Shown: positions 35,478-44,071 of the stretch, piece after piece | How the letters are laid out: every line of letters starts with the position of its first letter | How positions within the stretch are numbered: position 1 is the stretch's first letter | NCBI GenBank assembly: GCA_023413185.1 | Contig: JAEZQD010000013.1 | Location: 57,709-121,708 of the forward strand | From: Bacillota bacterium | GTDB lineage: Bacteria > Bacillota > Clostridia > Oscillospirales > Ruminococcaceae | Direction: 5' to 3' | DNA length: 64,000 nt | Notes under the pieces: model-generated | What the model saw: only the letters and a program-made list of their open reading frames with translations | The model's database searches: none | Told to the model about the DNA's origin: nothing | Position numbers and translations under genes: made by a program

Positions 35478-35703
35478 TTTTCCATCAAGAGAAACGGTCG
35501 AGCGTATCCGGAAGCAGTATCCGGTCGGCTGCCGTGTGGAGCTGCTCCGCATGGACGACGTAGGGGCGCCTCCAATCGGCACAAAAGGCACCGTGCGGTA
35601 TGTTGATGATATCGGCAGTTTGGGTGTGGCTTGGGACAACGGGAGTTCGCTTCAAGTGGTCTACGGGGAGGATTTATGCCGGAGGTGCGACGATGACAGA
35701 TGA
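35467..35703 (+). CDS. DUF4314 small phage protein
   Basis: This is a 78-residue protein starting MSNNFPSRETVERIRKQYPV. The SH3-like beta core GCRVELLRMDDVGAPPIGTK and YVDDIGSLGVAWDNGSSLQV is characteristic of DUF4314. It overlaps both the preceding and following genes by about 11 bases. The function is unknown; it is a consistent member of this packaging-region cassette. Confidence 0.82.
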   Translation: MSNNFPSRETVERIRKQYPVGCRVELLRMDDVGAPPIGTKGTVRYVDDIGSLGVAWDNGSSLQVVYGEDLCRRCDDDR

Positions 35704-35869
35704 AGTGCGTAAGCAAATACTGGCTATCCGCGACACCGGGCTGACAAATATGTTTGACACTCGCACAGTTCAGCGCATTGCCCATGACATGAACTTCTTT
35801 GAGCTGGTGGTTTTCCTTGAGGAGCATAGGGACAAATACGTCCGCTTCATCCTCACTGGCGAAGAATAA
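35693..35869 (+). CDS. DUF5049 small phage protein
   Basis: This is a 58-residue protein starting MTDEVRKQILAIRDTGLTNM, with CCGGAGG upstream. The sequence FDTRTVQRIAHDMNFFELVV and FLEEHRDKYVRFI matches the DUF5049 pattern that follows DUF4314 in clostridial phages. It is a cytosolic helical protein of unknown function. Confidence 0.8.
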   Translation: MTDEVRKQILAIRDTGLTNMFDTRTVQRIAHDMNFFELVVFLEEHRDKYVRFILTGEE

Positions 35870-35904
35870 CACTGTAAACTACACAATTCCAGTGGCGATA
35901 ACAG

Positions 35905-36000
35905 CCTAAATATTCGTGTGGTTTATGCCCGGATATACCGCGTAATTGCCTGGATATCGTGTGCTTTTAGAGTTAATATGTGACTACCGAAAGGGAAAAC
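35905..36000 (+). promoter_or_regulatory. Intergenic repeated motif, copy 2
   Basis: This segment carries TTTTAGAGTTAATATGTGA, preceded by AAATATTCGTG and GGATATCGTGTG, matching the arms of the element at 34,395-34,500 but with weaker pairing. It precedes the small gene at 36,023. A shared operator or promoter is the likely meaning. Confidence 0.45.
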
Positions 36001-36022
36001 AAACCAAACGGAGGAAACGAAA

Positions 36023-36208
36023 ATGAACGAAAAACAATGGAAACAGATTGAGGAGCAGCTTCCCGAAGGAGCTAAAATCCTGCGTACCTACCGAGCCTTT
36101 GAAAACGGCGAATTACGAATAATCGTCCAGCTTCCAGGCGAGCGATTCGAAACTCGCTACATCGCCCACTTCAAGGGTGAGGATATCAGACTGGAACACA
36201 GACCGTAA
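36023..36208 (+). CDS. Small phage protein
   Basis: This is a 61-residue acidic/basic mixed protein (MNEKQWKQIEEQLPEGAKIL) with an ACGGAGG site 8 bases before ATG. The beta-rich C-terminus (RIIVQLPGERFETRYIAHF) suggests a small folded domain. No family is recognised. It is 14 bases from the next small gene. Confidence 0.65.
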   Translation: MNEKQWKQIEEQLPEGAKILRTYRAFENGELRIIVQLPGERFETRYIAHFKGEDIRLEHRP

Positions 36209-36222
36209 GGAGGACCAATACC

Positions 36223-36459
36223 ATGTGGAGCGAAGGCATTATCGCAAGCCCGACGACGGGCGCGAAGTACAAATATTGGGTCAAGCATTACGAGGAAGGC
36301 TCGGAGTTTGGCATTGACGGCGGCAAAGTGAGTAAGCTGACCATCCGCAAGGTCGACGAGAGCCGCGACCTTTGCAACTACGACAGGGGCTGGGACATCG
36401 AATCCGCCACCGACGAGGTCAAGGCGGTCTGCGCCATCATCCTCGCAAAGTACAACTAA
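36223..36459 (+). CDS. Small phage protein before terL
   Basis: This is a 78-residue protein starting MWSEGIIASPTTGAKYKYWV; TAAGGAGG lies 9 bases upstream. The run KYKYWVKHYEEGSEFGIDGG KVSK is typical of a short conserved family found before large terminases in clostridial siphophages. The function is unknown. Confidence 0.7.
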   Translation: MWSEGIIASPTTGAKYKYWVKHYEEGSEFGIDGGKVSKLTIRKVDESRDLCNYDRGWDIESATDEVKAVCAIILAKYN

Positions 36460-36539
36460 CCACGAAAACAACCGAAGACAACCCCGTAAGCACCGAACCG
36501 GTGTGACCGGGCTGTCTCTCGTACAGATAGATTATTATC

Positions 36540-36558
36540 GAGCCGAAAGGCTCTTTTT
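36540..36558 (+). terminator. Intrinsic terminator before large terminase
   Basis: GAGCC-GAAA-GGCTC is followed directly by TTTTT: a short stem with a stable GAAA tetraloop. A second small hairpin, CACCGAACCGGTG, lies at 36,491-36,503. Confidence 0.7.
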
Positions 36559-36582
36559 AATGCCATGAAAGGAGGCTCGCCG

Positions 36583-38190
36583 ATGGGCGATTTTAAATAT
36601 ATCCCCACCCCACTGATGCTGCCCACCTCGCACTACGACGAGCGGCGGGCGGATTTTGCGGTGGGTTTCATTTCCATGCTCAAACACACCACGGGCGAAT
36701 GGTACGGCAAGCCGTTCCACCTCATGCCGTGGCAGGAGCAGATTGTGCGTGACATCTTCGGCATTGTTGACGCGGACGGCTACCGCCAGTTTCGAACCGC
36801 CTATGTGGAGGTCGGTAAGAAAAACGGCAAGTCGGAGCTTGCGGCGGCTATTGCCCTTTACCTCCTATTCGCGGACGGCGAAGCGGGTGCGGAGGTTTAC
36901 TCCTGCGCAGCCGACATCAACCAGGCGAGTATCGTATTCAACACCGCCAAGGCAATGGTGGAACAATGTGGCGACCTAAACCGCATCTCCAAGCTTGTGC
37001 CCTCCACCAAGCGGATTATCTTCCCGCACACCAACAGTTTTTACCGTGTGCTGTCCTCCGAGACGAAATCCAAGCAGGGCTTTAATGTATCGGGACTAAT
37101 TTTCGATGAGCTTTTCGCACAGCAGACCCGTGAGCTGTTTGACACAATGACCAAGTACACAGGTGACGCAAGGCGGCAGCCGCTTTACTTCCTCATCACC
37201 ACGGCGGGCAGGGACAAAACCAGCATCTGCTATGAAATCCACTGTAAGGCAAAGGCGGTTCTGGACGGCTCCAAAATCGACCCTTCCTTTTACCCCGCTG
37301 TATTCGGCATTGAGGAGGGTGACGACTGGGAGGACGAAGCCGTCTGGCGTAGGGTGAACCCTTCCATCGGTGTGACAATCCCGTTCGAAACCGTGCAAGC
37401 CGCCTACGAGCAGGCAATACAGAATCCAGCCGAGGAGATGCATTTCCGGCAGTTTCGGCTGAATGAATGGTGCAACGCCGATATCCGCTGGATGCCGATG
37501 GACAAATGGGACGCCTGCGGCGAGGAATTGAACTCAGAGGACTATGAAGGGCGCGACTGCTATTGCGGGCTTGACCTTTCATCCACGGGTGACCTTACTG
37601 CGCTCGTTCTGGTATTTCCACCAAACGGCGGCGATACAAAATACACCATGCTCCCGTTTTATTGGCTGCCGGAGGAGGTCATCGACCTGCGGACGCGTCG
37701 TGACCACGTCCCTTATTCAGTATGGAAGAAAGCGGGTGTATTCAACACCACCGAGGGGAATGTGGTGGACTACGACTACATTGTGGCGTTCATCGCCAAG
37801 CTATCAGAGCGCTTCAGGATAAGGGAAATCGCCTACGACCGCTACGGTGCGGAGAAGATTCGACGCGACCTTGAGGAACTGGGCGCAGAGCACGGCTTTG
37901 TGGTGTTTCCGTTTGGACAGGGTTTTATATCCATGTCCCCGCCGAGCAAGGACTTCTATCAGTTCGTAATGGAGGGCAAAATCCGGCACGGCAAGCATCC
38001 CGTCCTCGACTGGAATATGGGCAACGTGATTATCGACCAGGACGCGGCTGGCAACATCAAACCGAATAAGAAAAAGTCCACTGAGAAGATAGACGGCGTA
38101 GTAGCCTTGATAATGGGGCTTGCAAGGGCGACGCTTGGCGGCGGAGCCACAGAAAGCGTTTATACCGAGAGGGGGTTATTGATTTTATGA
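36583..38190 (+). CDS. terL: Terminase large subunit
   Basis: The 535-residue packaging motor starts at ATG 36,583, with AAAGGAGG 10 bases upstream. The ATPase region has VEVGKKNGKSELAAAIALYL (Walker A-like, GKKNGKS) and SGLIFDELFAQQ (Walker B). The C-terminal RNase H-like nuclease shows YCGLDLSSTGDLTALVLVFP (catalytic Asp) and a late DGVVALIMGLA with further acidic residues. This is the HK97-type terminase_1 family. It overlaps the portal gene by 4 bases. Confidence 0.95.
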   Translation: MGDFKYIPTPLMLPTSHYDERRADFAVGFISMLKHTTGEWYGKPFHLMPWQEQIVRDIFGIVDADGYRQFRTAYVEVGKKNGKSELAAAIALYLLFADGEAGAEVYSCAADINQASIVFNTAKAMVEQCGDLNRISKLVPSTKRIIFPHTNSFYRVLSSETKSKQGFNVSGLIFDELFAQQTRELFDTMTKYTGDARRQPLYFLITTAGRDKTSICYEIHCKAKAVLDGSKIDPSFYPAVFGIEEGDDWEDEAVWRRVNPSIGVTIPFETVQAAYEQAIQNPAEEMHFRQFRLNEWCNADIRWMPMDKWDACGEELNSEDYEGRDCYCGLDLSSTGDLTALVLVFPPNGGDTKYTMLPFYWLPEEVIDLRTRRDHVPYSVWKKAGVFNTTEGNVVDYDYIVAFIAKLSERFRIREIAYDRYGAEKIRRDLEELGAEHGFVVFPFGQGFISMSPPSKDFYQFVMEGKIRHGKHPVLDWNMGNVIIDQDAAGNIKPNKKKSTEKIDGVVALIMGLARATLGGGATESVYTERGLLIL

Positions 38191-39443
38191 GTATATTATC
38201 CGGACTATTCCGTTCCCGCGATAAGCCCCAAAACCGCATTGGCGGTGGTTGGTCGTTCCTTTTCGGCGGCACAACCAGCGGAAAGACGGTCAACGAGCGA
38301 ACTGCGATGCAGACCACGGCGGTCTATGCCTGTGTGCGCATTCTGTCCGAAGCCGTCGCCGGTCTGCCGCTGCATATCTACCGATACCGGGCTGACGGCG
38401 GCAAAGAGCGCATCCCACTGCACCCCCTCTACCACCTGCTCCATGACGAGCCAAACCGTGAGATGACTTCATTCGTGTTTCGAGAAACACTGATGAGTCA
38501 TCTTTTGCTTTGGGGCAACGCCTACGCACAGGTGGTTCGCAACGGGCGCGGGCAGGCGGTCGCGCTCTACCCTCTGCTTCCAAGTAAGATGGACGTCAGC
38601 CGGGCGACGAACGGGGAGCTGCTTTACACCTATTACCGCGACGCGGATGAAACCGGGTTGAACCCAAAAGGCGGGTATATCACGCTTCGCCGTGATGAGG
38701 TTCTCCACATACCCGGCCTTGGGTTTGACGGTCTGATCGGCTACAGCCCGATCGCCATGGCGAAGAACGCCATCGGCATGTCCCTCGCCACCGAGGAATA
38801 CGGTGCCAGCTTTTTTGCCAACGGCGCCAACCCCGGCGGCGTGCTGGAGCATCCGGGCGTTATCAAGGATATCGGCCGTGTCAAAGAAAGCTGGAACTCC
38901 GCCTATCAAGGCAACGGCAACGCGCATAAAATCGCCGTGCTCGAGGAGGGCATGAAGTTCCAGGCAATCGGCATTCCGCCGGAGCAGGCGCAGTTTCTGG
39001 AGACACGTAAATTTCAGATCAATGAAATCGCCCGTATTTACCGCGTTCCGCCCCACATGGTGGGCGACCTTGAAAAATCCAGTTTCAGCAACATAGAACA
39101 GCAGTCGCTGGAATTTGTGAAATACACCCTCGACCCGTGGGTGGTGCGCTGGGAGCAGAGTCTGCAGCAGTCGCTGCTTCTGCCTTCCGAAAAGCCGTCG
39201 CTGTTCATCCGGTTCAATCTGGACGGATTGCTGCGCGGCGACTACCAAAGCCGCATGAACGGATACGCCGTCGGTCGGCAGAACGGCTGGATGTCGACAA
39301 ACGACATCCGTGAGCTGGAGGACATGAACCGCATCCCCGTCGGGGAAGGCGGCGACTTGTATCTGGTCAACGGCAATATGACCAAACTGGCAGACGCAGG
39401 TGCGTTCGCCGGAAATCAATCAAAGGAGGCTAACGGCCAATGA
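38187..39443 (+). CDS. HK97-family portal protein
   Basis: The 418-residue portal monomer forms the dodecameric ring through which DNA enters the head. Diagnostic stretches are AMQTTAVYACVRILSEAVAG, HPLYHLLHDEPNREMTSFVF, GFDGLIGYSPIAMAKNAIGM and IYRVPPHMVGDLEKSSFSNI. Length and order are normal. It is translationally coupled to terL upstream and the protease downstream by 4-base overlaps. Confidence 0.95.
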   Translation: MSILSGLFRSRDKPQNRIGGGWSFLFGGTTSGKTVNERTAMQTTAVYACVRILSEAVAGLPLHIYRYRADGGKERIPLHPLYHLLHDEPNREMTSFVFRETLMSHLLLWGNAYAQVVRNGRGQAVALYPLLPSKMDVSRATNGELLYTYYRDADETGLNPKGGYITLRRDEVLHIPGLGFDGLIGYSPIAMAKNAIGMSLATEEYGASFFANGANPGGVLEHPGVIKDIGRVKESWNSAYQGNGNAHKIAVLEEGMKFQAIGIPPEQAQFLETRKFQINEIARIYRVPPHMVGDLEKSSFSNIEQQSLEFVKYTLDPWVVRWEQSLQQSLLLPSEKPSLFIRFNLDGLLRGDYQSRMNGYAVGRQNGWMSTNDIRELEDMNRIPVGEGGDLYLVNGNMTKLADAGAFAGNQSKEANGQ

Positions 39444-40153
39444 AGAAATTCTGGAACTGGGTAAGGGACGAAACCACTGAGGAACGCACCCTTTATCTCA
39501 ACGGAGTCATTTCCGACGAAACCTGGTGGGGCGACGAAATAACACCCAAGATGTTCAAGGATGATCTGCTCGCCGGGGCGGGCAACGTCACGGTGTGGAT
39601 CAACTCTCCCGGCGGCGACGTGTTCGCGGCGGCGCAGATCTACAACATGCTCATGGACTACACCGGGAAGATCACCGTCAAGATTGACGGGCTGGCGGCA
39701 AGCGCGGCTTCGGTCATCGCTATGGCGGGCGGCGACGTATATATGTCTCCCGTATCCATGCTGATGATTCACAACCCATCCACCATCGCCATCGGCGACA
39801 GTGAGGAAATGCTCCGCGCGAAGGCGCTGCTGGACGAGGTGAAGGAAAGCATCATCAACGCCTACGAGCTGAAATCCGGGCTGTCTCGCGCGAAGCTTTC
39901 CCATCTGATGGACGCGGAAACCTGGATGAACGCAAACAAGTCGATTGAACTGGGTTTCGCGGACAAGATCATGTTCGCCGAGGGCGAAACAACCGCCGCC
40001 GACAGCCTGATTTTCTCACGCATGGCGGTGACCAATTCTTTAATCAGCAAGCTACCTAAGCAGCAAAAACCGAAAACGGGATCGCCGATTGATGTCGCTA
40101 AAGCCACTCCTGTGGGGTGGCTTGATAAGCGGCTCTCTTTAATTTCCCACTAA
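39440..40153 (+). CDS. ClpP-like head maturation protease
   Basis: The 237-residue S14-family serine protease trims the capsid precursor and scaffold domain. NSPGGDVFAAAQIYNMLMDY is the ClpP-fold GG loop, DGLAASAASVIAMAGG holds the catalytic Ser, and MLMIHNPSTIAIGDSEEM holds the catalytic His. It stands between portal and capsid as in HK97-type phages. Confidence 0.94.
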   Translation: MKKFWNWVRDETTEERTLYLNGVISDETWWGDEITPKMFKDDLLAGAGNVTVWINSPGGDVFAAAQIYNMLMDYTGKITVKIDGLAASAASVIAMAGGDVYMSPVSMLMIHNPSTIAIGDSEEMLRAKALLDEVKESIINAYELKSGLSRAKLSHLMDAETWMNANKSIELGFADKIMFAEGETTAADSLIFSRMAVTNSLISKLPKQQKPKTGSPIDVAKATPVGWLDKRLSLISH

Positions 40154-40172
40154 TTTGAAGGAGGAACACACA

Positions 40173-41381
40173 ATGAGTAAAATTCTTGAACTGCGCGAAA
40201 AGCGCGCCAAGGCATGGGACGCGGCAAAAGCGTTCCTCGACACCAAGCGCGGCAATGACGGGCTTCTGTCCGCCGAGGATACCGCCGTTTACGAGAAGAT
40301 GGAAGCCGATGTCGTGGCTCTTGGCAAAGAGGTCGAGCGTCTCGAGCGACAGGCTGCCATCGACATGGAACTCTCCAAAGCTACCAGCAATCCTATCACC
40401 AACGTGCCGTCCAAGGGCACCGAGGAAAAGACAGGCCGCGCTTCCGCTGAGTATCGGAAAGCCTTCTGGAACGCCATGCGCACCCGCGCCGGCGAGGGAC
40501 TCGACCCGATTGTGAAAAACGCCCTGCAGATCGGCACCGACACCGAAGGCGGTTACCTTGTCCCGGACGAATTTGAGCGCAACCTTGTGGAAGCTCTTGA
40601 GGAGGAGAACATCTTCCGCAGGCTGGCAAACGTCATCACCACCTCTTCCGGCGACCGTAAAATCCCGGTCGTGGCGTCCAAGGGCACGGCCTCCTGGATT
40701 GACGAGGAAGGCGCTATTCCCGAAAGCGACGACAGCTTTGGGCAGGTTTCCATCGGCGCGTATAAGCTTGGTACCCTGATCAAGGTTTCCGAGGAGCTGC
40801 TCAACGACAGTGTGTTCAACCTCGAAACGTATATTTCGAGGGAGTTTGCCCGCCGCATCGGTAATAAGGAGGAGGAATCCTTCTTCGGGGGCGACGGCTC
40901 CGGCAAGCCCACCGGCATTCTTGCCGCCACGGGTGGCGCACAGCTTGGCGTAACCACTGCCGGCGCTACGGCAATCACCCTGGACGAGGTGCTTGACCTC
41001 TTCTACTCGCTGAAAGCGCCCTACCGAAACAAGGCCGTTTTCGTGATGAACGACTCCACTGTCAAGGCCATCCGAAAGCTCAAAGACAGCCAGGGTCAGT
41101 ATCTCTGGCAGCCCTCCATTCAGGCGGGCACGCCCGATACCATCCTCAACCGCCCGCTGTACACATCCGCCTATGTTCCCGCCATTGCGGCGGCTGCGAA
41201 AACCGTCGCGTTCGGCGATTTCAGTTATTACTGGGTTGCCGACCGTCAAGGCAGGGTGTTCAAGCGGCTCAACGAGCTGTACGCGGCAACGGGTCAGGTG
41301 GGCTTCATCGCCACCCAGCGTGTGGACGGCAAGCTGATTCTGCCCGAAGCCGTCAAGGTTCTCCAGCAGAAAGCATCGTAA
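40173..41381 (+). CDS. HK97-type major capsid protein
   Basis: The 402-residue coat protein starts at ATG 40,173, with GAAGGAGG upstream. Residues 1-100 are a charged helical delta/scaffold domain (LREKRAKAWDAAKAFLDTKR). The mature fold starts near residue 105 and includes NALQIGTDTEGGYLVPDEFE, the E-loop, and FFGGDGSGKPTGILAATGG. The upstream ClpP-like protease probably removes the delta domain. Strong codon bias fits the most abundant virion protein. Confidence 0.95.
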   Translation: MSKILELREKRAKAWDAAKAFLDTKRGNDGLLSAEDTAVYEKMEADVVALGKEVERLERQAAIDMELSKATSNPITNVPSKGTEEKTGRASAEYRKAFWNAMRTRAGEGLDPIVKNALQIGTDTEGGYLVPDEFERNLVEALEEENIFRRLANVITTSSGDRKIPVVASKGTASWIDEEGAIPESDDSFGQVSIGAYKLGTLIKVSEELLNDSVFNLETYISREFARRIGNKEEESFFGGDGSGKPTGILAATGGAQLGVTTAGATAITLDEVLDLFYSLKAPYRNKAVFVMNDSTVKAIRKLKDSQGQYLWQPSIQAGTPDTILNRPLYTSAYVPAIAAAAKTVAFGDFSYYWVADRQGRVFKRLNELYAATGQVGFIATQRVDGKLILPEAVKVLQQKAS

Positions 41382-41399
41382 GGAAGGGGGTGCGGCGGC

Positions 41400-41720
41400 A
41401 TGGCACTGTTTGACGTTTTACTGCCCAAGGTCAAAGCGAACCTCATATTGGAGCACGGCGCGGACGACGACCTTCTCAAAGGCTTCATCCGCGCCGCCGT
41501 TTCCTACGCCGAAAGCTACCAGCATATTCCCGCGGGTAGTTATGGGGAAACCGCCATGCCGTCTACCACCGAGCAGGCCGTGATTATGCTGTCGTCCCAC
41601 TTTTACGAGAGCCGGGACGGCAGCACGGCCGGTTTTTTCGCGGACAATGTGCAGGCTGGACAGCAGGTATGGGAAACGGCCAATCTGCTTCTGCGGCTTG
41701 ACCGGGATTGGAAGGTGTGA
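41400..41720 (+). CDS. Head-tail connector (gp6-like)
   Basis: This is a 106-residue helical protein with KANLILEHGADDDLLKGFIR and TEQAVIMLSSHFYESRDGST, the pattern of HK97 gp6/SPP1 gp15-type adaptor proteins that extend the portal ring. GGAAGGGGG precedes the ATG. Confidence 0.85.
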   Translation: MALFDVLLPKVKANLILEHGADDDLLKGFIRAAVSYAESYQHIPAGSYGETAMPSTTEQAVIMLSSHFYESRDGSTAGFFADNVQAGQQVWETANLLLRLDRDWKV

Positions 41721-41722
41721 CT

Positions 41723-42058
41723 ATGAGCTTTGGAAAAATGAATTGCTTCATTGTTATCATATCGACGGAGCCTGTTAAGGACGGCGAGGGCTTTGTCACC
41801 ACCGGCGACCATATCATCGCGTCCGTTCGCGCCTACAAGGAAGACCGCCACGGTACCAAACGATGGGCAAACATGGCGGCGTTCAGCGAAGCAACCGCCC
41901 TCTTCCGCTTTCGGAAGATTCCCGGAATAGAGATAACCACTTCGCTCTTTATCAACTGCGGCGATGAGCGACACCGTATTGTCAGCGCGGAGGATGTTCG
42001 CGGGCGTGGAATGTATGTCGAGGTGCTTGCGGAAAAGCAGGAAGGGACGGTGAGGTGA
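41723..42058 (+). CDS. Head closure / head-tail adaptor protein
   Basis: This is a 111-residue, beta-rich protein starting MSFGKMNCFIVIISTEPVKD. The sequence HIIASVRAYKEDRHGTKRWA and AEDVRGRGMYVEVLAE is typical of phage head closure proteins (SPP1 gp16-like). It overlaps the next gene by one base. The start is chosen at ATG 41,723 after GGAAGGTG. Confidence 0.8.
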   Translation: MSFGKMNCFIVIISTEPVKDGEGFVTTGDHIIASVRAYKEDRHGTKRWANMAAFSEATALFRFRKIPGIEITTSLFINCGDERHRIVSAEDVRGRGMYVEVLAEKQEGTVR

Positions 42059-42489
42059 TGGCAAAAGCTGATATAAAAATGCCGGAGGACTTCTTGCTGA
42101 AGCTTTCCCGCCTTGGCGACCAAACGGATACGATTATCCCCAAAGTGCTGGAAGCAGGCGGCAAGGTTGTTCTGGATAAGGTAAAAAGCAACCTTTCCTC
42201 CGTGGTCGGAAGCGGCACAAAGGAAAAAAGCCGCTCCACGGGCGAGTTGGAATCGGCGCTGGGGGTGTCCCCTGCCTTGCAGGATAAGGACGGCAACTAC
42301 AACGTAAAAATCGGCTTTTCGGAGCCGCGATCTGATGGCGAAAGCAACGCGAAACTCGCCAACATTATCGAGTACGGAAAAAGCGGGCAAGCACCAAGGC
42401 CCTTTTTAAAACCCGCAAAAACTGCCTCTAAAAGCGCTTGTATTGGAGCAATGAAAGCAGCTCTGGAAAGTGAGGTAACCAACCTGTGA
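42058..42489 (+). CDS. HK97 gp10-family tail-completion protein
   Basis: This is a 143-residue protein with RLGDQTDTIIPKVLEAGGKV and the conserved end NIIEYGKSGQAPRPFLKPA, diagnostic of the HK97 gp10 family that helps join head and tail. An alternative GTG start at 42,055 adds one residue. The stop overlaps the next start by 4 bases. Confidence 0.85.
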   Translation: MAKADIKMPEDFLLKLSRLGDQTDTIIPKVLEAGGKVVLDKVKSNLSSVVGSGTKEKSRSTGELESALGVSPALQDKDGNYNVKIGFSEPRSDGESNAKLANIIEYGKSGQAPRPFLKPAKTASKSACIGAMKAALESEVTNL

Positions 42490-42821
42490 GCAGCCTATCG
42501 GAACTGAATGAAATCCTATCGACAGCCGGCATTTCGGTAGAAACCGGTGTGTTCAGCGGTGTACCGCCGGATGAATATGTAGTGCTAACGCCCCTTATCG
42601 ATAGTTTTGCTGTTTATGGGGATAACAAGCCGCAGCTGGAAGTTCAGGAGGTTCGGCTTTCACTTTTTTGCAAAAACAATTATGTAAAAACAAATAATCA
42701 GCTTGTGGGATTGCTCCTGCAAGCTGATTTTACGATTACCGACCGCCGATACATCGGGCATGAGGATGATACGGGTTATCATCACTATGCCATCGATACG
42801 GCAAAAGAATATGGATTGTAG
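42486..42821 (+). CDS. Tail terminator-like protein
   Basis: This is a 111-residue protein starting at GTG 42,486. It is beta-rich with VQEVRLSLFCKNNYVKTNNQ and YIGHEDDTGYHHYAIDTAKE, as in small tail-terminator or gp11-like proteins found between the gp10 homologue and the tail tube. The assignment is from position and the general pattern. Confidence 0.75.
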   Translation: MSSLSELNEILSTAGISVETGVFSGVPPDEYVVLTPLIDSFAVYGDNKPQLEVQEVRLSLFCKNNYVKTNNQLVGLLLQADFTITDRRYIGHEDDTGYHHYAIDTAKEYGL

Positions 42822-42833
42822 GAGGAATAACCT

Positions 42834-43415
42834 ATGGCTGGAATCGGGCTGAAATACCTTATCTGCGCACCTGTTACCGAAACGGATACTGCAGTGACCT
42901 ACACAAGCGGGATGGTGATGTCGTATGCAATTAAGGCAGACCTCTCCATTGAACTGATTGAGGGAAAACTATACGGCGATAACCGGTTGATTGAGAACAT
43001 CAAGGAATTCAAATCCGGCAAGCTGACTCTAAACGGCGACCACTTAGGATATGAAGTGCTTGCCCTTTTGCTGGGACAGACAGTAACCACATTAACAACG
43101 CCAAACGCAGGCAAAAAGCTAACGGCAAAAGGGGATGATGACGGTGCCTTTGTGGGTGTTGGGTTCTATGCGTCAACCATTAAGGACAGCGTAAGGGGCT
43201 ACCGTGCGATATGGCTTCACAAAGTGAAATTCGGAATCCCCAACGAAAGTCTTGAAACCAAGGGCGAAGCCATCAATTTTCAAACGCCTACGATTGAGGG
43301 GACCGTTCTACTGGATAGATTGGGCGTATGGAAGGACGAGGCTATCTTTGACACGGAAGCCGGAGCAAAGGCGTGGCTGGACAATATTTCGAATATGGGA
43401 GGTAGCGGTGAATGA
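42834..43415 (+). CDS. Major tail (tube) protein
   Basis: This is a 193-residue protein with IGLKYLICAPVTETDTAVTY, LYGDNRLIENIKEFKSGKLT and GYRAIWLHKVKFGIPNESLE, the phi13/Sfi21-type major tail protein pattern. It precedes the frameshifted chaperone, as usual in siphophages. GTAGGAGG gives a strong ribosome site, as expected for an abundant virion protein. Confidence 0.88.
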   Translation: MAGIGLKYLICAPVTETDTAVTYTSGMVMSYAIKADLSIELIEGKLYGDNRLIENIKEFKSGKLTLNGDHLGYEVLALLLGQTVTTLTTPNAGKKLTAKGDDDGAFVGVGFYASTIKDSVRGYRAIWLHKVKFGIPNESLETKGEAINFQTPTIEGTVLLDRLGVWKDEAIFDTEAGAKAWLDNISNMGGSGE

Positions 43416-43989
43416 TTGATAATGACAGAGCAGCAGTAATCCAAATAGGAGATACCAACTACACACTGGTTTTGACCACGAAGGCGACCAAGGAAATTGC
43501 CAAACGGTATGGCGGGCTTGAAAACCTCGGGGATAAGCTGATGAAATCCGAGAACTTTGAGATGGCGCTGGATGAAGTGGTGTGGCTGATTACGCTTTTA
43601 GCCAATCAGGGTATCTTGATTCACAACATGCAAAACTCGGACAAACAAGCGGTTCTAACCGAAGAGATGGTTGAACTGCTTACTTCCCCGTTTGACCTTG
43701 CGGACTACAAAAATGCAATTATGGACGCAATGTACAAAGGCACCAAGCGCAACGTGGAAGGCGAGGACGAAGCTTCCTCAAAAAACGCGAAAGTCGGGTA
43801 AGCGACGCGGAGTTGTTTATCCGGCTTCTTTATTACGGAACGGTGCAGATGGGTATGGGCGCGGAGGATTTCTGGCTCATGCCCATCGGCCTGTTTCTGG
43901 ACCTGTGGGCCTGCCACAAACAGTTTATTGGCATAGAAAAGCCAAAACGGATGATGACAATAGACGATATTATTCCTACTAGTATTTGA
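43412..43989 (+). CDS. Tail assembly chaperone, G and frameshifted GT products
   Basis: The zero-frame product is 129 residues (43,412-43,801). The -1 frame continues with KRESRVSDAELFIRLLYYGT to a stop at 43,987-43,989, giving a GT fusion of about 192 residues. The switch point is a perfect slippery heptamer A AAA AAC at 43,780-43,786. Lambda G/GT and most long-tailed phages make such a pair: G coats the tape measure and the T extension recruits tail tube subunits. The T part here ends 13 bases before the moron promoter -10 region, so the moron inserted exactly behind it. Confidence 0.88.
43780..43786 (+). other. Programmed -1 ribosomal frameshift site
   Basis: The heptamer A AAA AAC is read in the zero frame as TCA AAA AAC. 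Slippage of both tRNAs by one base leads to the T-frame extension that stays open for 67 codons. Confidence 0.82.
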
Positions 43990-44014
43990 TATATGCTGAT
44001 TATTTTGGTATACT
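43986..44014 (+). promoter_or_regulatory. Moron promoter
   Basis: TTGATA (43,986-43,991), a 17-base spacer and TATACT (44,009-44,014) form a near-consensus vegetative promoter inside an otherwise promoterless late operon, 57 bases upstream of the moron start. Confidence 0.75.
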
Positions 44015-44071
44015 CAAGTTGTTGAAGACGTATTACGATTGATAGATCATGATGATATAGGAGACGGACCC

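Noticed and set aside
38469..39419. A 316-codon minus-strand open frame under the portal gene
   Set aside because: It is a shadow frame caused by the codon bias of the portal gene; no homology pattern is seen.
40098..41249. A 383-codon minus-strand open frame under the capsid gene
   Set aside because: It is a shadow of the highly biased capsid coding sequence, with no ribosome site and no recognisable protein motifs.
43671..43982. A 103-codon plus frame after the tail chaperone
   Set aside because: It is in the wrong frame relative to the -1 extension. The extension frame carries the recognisable tail chaperone sequence.
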